Assembly (NCBI GenBank): GCA_024222455.1
Contig: JAAEPD010000115.1
Coordinates: 1 to 33,501 of the forward strand
Length of the DNA: 33,501 bases
Source of the DNA: Aureispira sp.
GTDB taxonomy: Bacteria > Bacteroidota > Bacteroidia > Chitinophagales > Saprospiraceae
Direction of reading: 5' to 3'
The notes beneath the pieces were generated by a model. The model saw nothing but the letters and a program-made list of their open reading frames with translations, was not told the DNA's origin and did not search any database. Shown here piece by piece: positions 31,210 through 33,501 of this stretch (within the stretch, counting starts at the first letter, position 1; the number at the start of each line of letters is the position of its first letter). Both the position numbers and the translations under genes were made by a program.

Positions 31210-33321
31210 ATGAATACTAAATTATTATTCATGGCCATAGTCTTGCTATGCCCACTACTCAACTATGCTCAAAACCTACAAACACATATATATTTTGAGT
31301 CGGCTCAACATATTCCAAGTACGGAGCAACTAGAACAGCTAAAACAATTCATTAGCAAATTAGATCTCCATTCTTCATCTTACAAAATGCACCTTATTGG
31401 CCGTACAGATACTAAAGGCTCTGAAACTTACAATGAAAATCTAGCTCAAAACAGGTGCAAAGCACTTCTTCCTCATCTAAACAAATGGGGTATAGATTCT
31501 AATCAGATTAGCATTGAGAGCCAACCTGCTCATAAAACCAAAGAGAATTTAGCCAATGGAGAGCAACGAAGGGTTGACCTTTATGTTAAATACATCTCCA
31601 AACCACTGGAGACTACTGTAGAGAAAATCACTTTTCGAGCAGAAGAAGGATTGGCCTATATCTATGAACGTTCGGGTACCTCTATCTATATTCCCCCTTA
31701 TGCTTTGGTTGATGCCAATGGCAAAACAGTTCAGGGTAAAGTAGATTTGAGTTATCAAGAGTTTCGGGATGTGGCAGATTTTATAGCTACAGATATTCCG
31801 ATGACCTTTCAGGATAAGCTTTTTCACTCTGCTGGAATGTTTGACATACAAGCTGTACAAAAAGGTAAACCAGTTTTTGTGAAAGATGAGGAATATATCA
31901 ATATAGATTTTGCGAAGACTAGTGATACTATTCAAGATCTTAATTTTTATGCTTACGCTGATAATAAATGGGAAGAATTGGGGGTAGTTGACCAAGTTCA
32001 AGGCTTCAATCAATTTGAAAAAAGACAGACTTGTGATGGTAAATACGAGCCTTGGTGGCCTAAAACTATGAAAGACAGCTTATGGTCTTTTTTGAGCGGA
32101 ATGAAGGTAGGGCATTTAGCTACTAAACACAATATTGGAATATTCAAAAGAAAGGGCTTTCAGACCTTAGAAGAACAATGGGCCGATCTAGATTATAAAT
32201 ATAAAGACTATACTGCACTTATAGAACTAGGTCAATCGGTACAGCTCACTAAAATGCGTACAGCCAAAACTCGAAAATATGGCATTTGTTTTAGCTTAAA
32301 TACTGGTAAAATAGCTAAAGAACTCACTACATTGACAGAGCATGCTTGGCAATTACACAGCAATCAGGTACCTAAATGGAATAACAACTATATGGATATG
32401 CGCCTCCTCTATGATGGTCAAGATACCATTTCTTTTGTACTCAAGTCATTTTTGTATCAAGCTCAATACGATACCTTCAAGGTCAGTCCGTTGGTAGAAA
32501 ATGGTGATGTAACTCAGAAAACTGCACTTTGCCAAAGCTTAGTGCAAGAGCATCGAGTTGCATTACAAAAAAAGGCTGCCTTGCATAATGAAGAGATGCG
32601 ATTCATGCAGCATCATTGGCGTTATTTTTTGGCTTTTACACAATTCATTATTCCTACTAATGAACAGTGTTTGAATGTTCCGCAGTGGATTCAGTTCTTT
32701 AGTAAAAATAAAGCATTGATGGAAGCTAGATATTCCCCTTTCAATGATTTGGAGTACAAAAAAATATCTATGGATAGTTTGTATCGCTTGGCACAAAAAG
32801 CAAAATATATAAATGCCACTGAACAAAATCTAGAAGCGGTCTTAGCTAAAGAAGATAGCATAATGAAAGCTGTTCGCAGCACTATGCTAAACAAAAATCC
32901 AAAGAAGGATAAATTGATAACAATACCATTTAGTCAGTTTTTGAGGGTTGCTACTTTTGGTACTTTTAATTGCGATGCTACTGTTGATCCAGTTATTGGT
33001 GGAACTAACTATAAACGAGTTTTGGCTTCCTTCCAAGATGAGCTTGGCAGAAGAATATCTCCAAAAGAAATTCATGTTATTAATTATAAGCTCAACGGAA
33101 TAGACAAGTTTACTAATCCTAATATCCGCTATCCATCCAATCGGAAAGTTGCTTTGTTTGTGATTGATGATGATGGTGCTCATTACACTTTAGCTACAGA
33201 GGAATTTAGTAAAATCAAGAAAGACTTGCACAAATCTCCAATTTTCACATTTCAGCTTACTAATGTATCTCCACAAACGGAATCTGCCCAAAAATTGCGC
33301 AATTTTTTAGTTGCTAATTAA
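31210..33321 (+). CDS. Exported OmpA-like protein, second tandem paralogue
   Basis: A 703-residue paralogue of the upstream gene, collinear throughout. The signal peptide is NTKLLFMAIVLLCPLLNYAQ; an OmpA-like domain at about 22-130 (LIGRTDTKGSETYNENLAQNR, with GRTD replacing the more usual GHTD; EQRRVDLYV); then the ZU5-like module at about 145-260 (ERSGTSIYIPPYALVDANG; QEFRDVADFIATDIPM; SAGMFDIQA). The C-terminal half shares WRYFLAFTQF-like and FGTFNCDA motifs with the first copy but has diverged clearly. Function is unknown; duplication followed by divergence suggests two related partners or ligands. Confidence 0.88.
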   Translation: MNTKLLFMAIVLLCPLLNYAQNLQTHIYFESAQHIPSTEQLEQLKQFISKLDLHSSSYKMHLIGRTDTKGSETYNENLAQNRCKALLPHLNKWGIDSNQISIESQPAHKTKENLANGEQRRVDLYVKYISKPLETTVEKITFRAEEGLAYIYERSGTSIYIPPYALVDANGKTVQGKVDLSYQEFRDVADFIATDIPMTFQDKLFHSAGMFDIQAVQKGKPVFVKDEEYINIDFAKTSDTIQDLNFYAYADNKWEELGVVDQVQGFNQFEKRQTCDGKYEPWWPKTMKDSLWSFLSGMKVGHLATKHNIGIFKRKGFQTLEEQWADLDYKYKDYTALIELGQSVQLTKMRTAKTRKYGICFSLNTGKIAKELTTLTEHAWQLHSNQVPKWNNNYMDMRLLYDGQDTISFVLKSFLYQAQYDTFKVSPLVENGDVTQKTALCQSLVQEHRVALQKKAALHNEEMRFMQHHWRYFLAFTQFIIPTNEQCLNVPQWIQFFSKNKALMEARYSPFNDLEYKKISMDSLYRLAQKAKYINATEQNLEAVLAKEDSIMKAVRSTMLNKNPKKDKLITIPFSQFLRVATFGTFNCDATVDPVIGGTNYKRVLASFQDELGRRISPKEIHVINYKLNGIDKFTNPNIRYPSNRKVALFVIDDDGAHYTLATEEFSKIKKDLHKSPIFTFQLTNVSPQTESAQKLRNFLVAN

Positions 33322-33398
33322 TAATTGTAGCACAAGCTAAGTAACAGAGCCAATATCTCCTTTTAGTAAAAGTAAGGTAGAAAGTTTAACTTTATGAG

Positions 33399-33501
33399 AT
33401 GCAAGATAAATTAGACTTATACACAGATTATTTATTAACAACCGTTCATCAAGCAACAGCAACTGGCTTGTCTCGACTCGTAGACGGTGCTATTTCACAT
33501 G
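33399..33501 (+). CDS. N-terminus of a probable IS4/IS701-type transposase, partial
   Basis: An open frame starts at ATG 33399 and runs off the right edge, 34 codons visible. The residues LDLYTDYLLTTVHQATATGL and SRLVDGAISH closely resemble the start of DDE transposases of Bacteroidota insertion sequences (typically YTDYL...ATGLS..LDG.ISHD). The start is 77 bases after the OmpA-like gene stop. The left inverted repeat would lie within 33322-33398, but it cannot be identified without the right end. Assignment rests on a short segment. Confidence 0.6.
   Translation, partial: MQDKLDLYTDYLLTTVHQATATGLSRLVDGAISH

Noticed and set aside
31549-32013. 154-codon minus-strand open frame
   Set aside because: It is antisense to the second OmpA-like gene, which has a signal peptide and conserved domains; nothing recognisable is encoded.

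Overview
The window looks like a low-GC Bacteroidota chromosome, most plausibly a gliding or marine member of the Saprospiria/Aureispira type. The evidence is the recurring Bacteroidota -7 promoter box TAnnTTTG, weak Shine-Dalgarno signals, a carboxypeptidase-regulatory-domain TonB receptor, an ExbB/multi-ExbD cluster, a TPR-CHAT protein and OmpA-like proteins with family-specific tails. The genus is inference; the phylum is fairly secure.

Region A (1 to about 8049) is the end of an integrated mobile element. All its genes lie on the minus strand: a zinc-ribbon HTH regulator, a four-TM membrane protein with a C-terminal zinc ribbon, a tyrosine recombinase, an unknown protein, an excisionase-like HTH protein, an SF3 (D5/P4-like) helicase, and a primase/toprim-like protein (DUF6371 type) that runs off the left edge. 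It abuts the 3' end of mnmE, whose last 18 bases resemble the attachment site used by SGI1-type islands. Two repeat structures, an inverted array of 9-bp repeats (1396-1462) and a pair of 16-bp direct repeats one 21-bp step apart (3512-3548), are candidate replication or regulatory sites.

Region B (8050-19465) is core chromosome: mnmE, a low-molecular-weight tyrosine phosphatase, a YfhO-family membrane protein, an ExbB / four-TM protein / ExbD / ExbD / ExbD operon, tRNA-Ser(GGA), 4-hydroxyphenylpyruvate dioxygenase, an HSDL2-like SDR and a DUF4230 protein.

Region C (19462-28585) holds a secreted TPR-CHAT putative protease with a C-terminal TM, a YbaB/EbfC protein, a TonB-dependent receptor, kdsD (arabinose-5-phosphate isomerase, for Kdo and lipopolysaccharide), a DUF1761 membrane protein and an ArsA/Get3-type ATPase with an HSP20-like tail.

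Region D (28586-33501) contains two tandem paralogous exported proteins, each with an N-terminal OmpA-like domain and a long Bacteroidota-specific C-terminal part, then the first codons of what looks like an IS4/IS701-type transposase at the right edge.

The most interesting area is region A. It has an integration/replication module with palindromic repeats, a probable att site at mnmE, and two neighbouring genes that share the same C-X2-C-X13-C-X3-C zinc ribbon, one on a DNA-binding protein and one on the cytoplasmic tail of a membrane protein. No CRISPR array, known defence system or rRNA was found.
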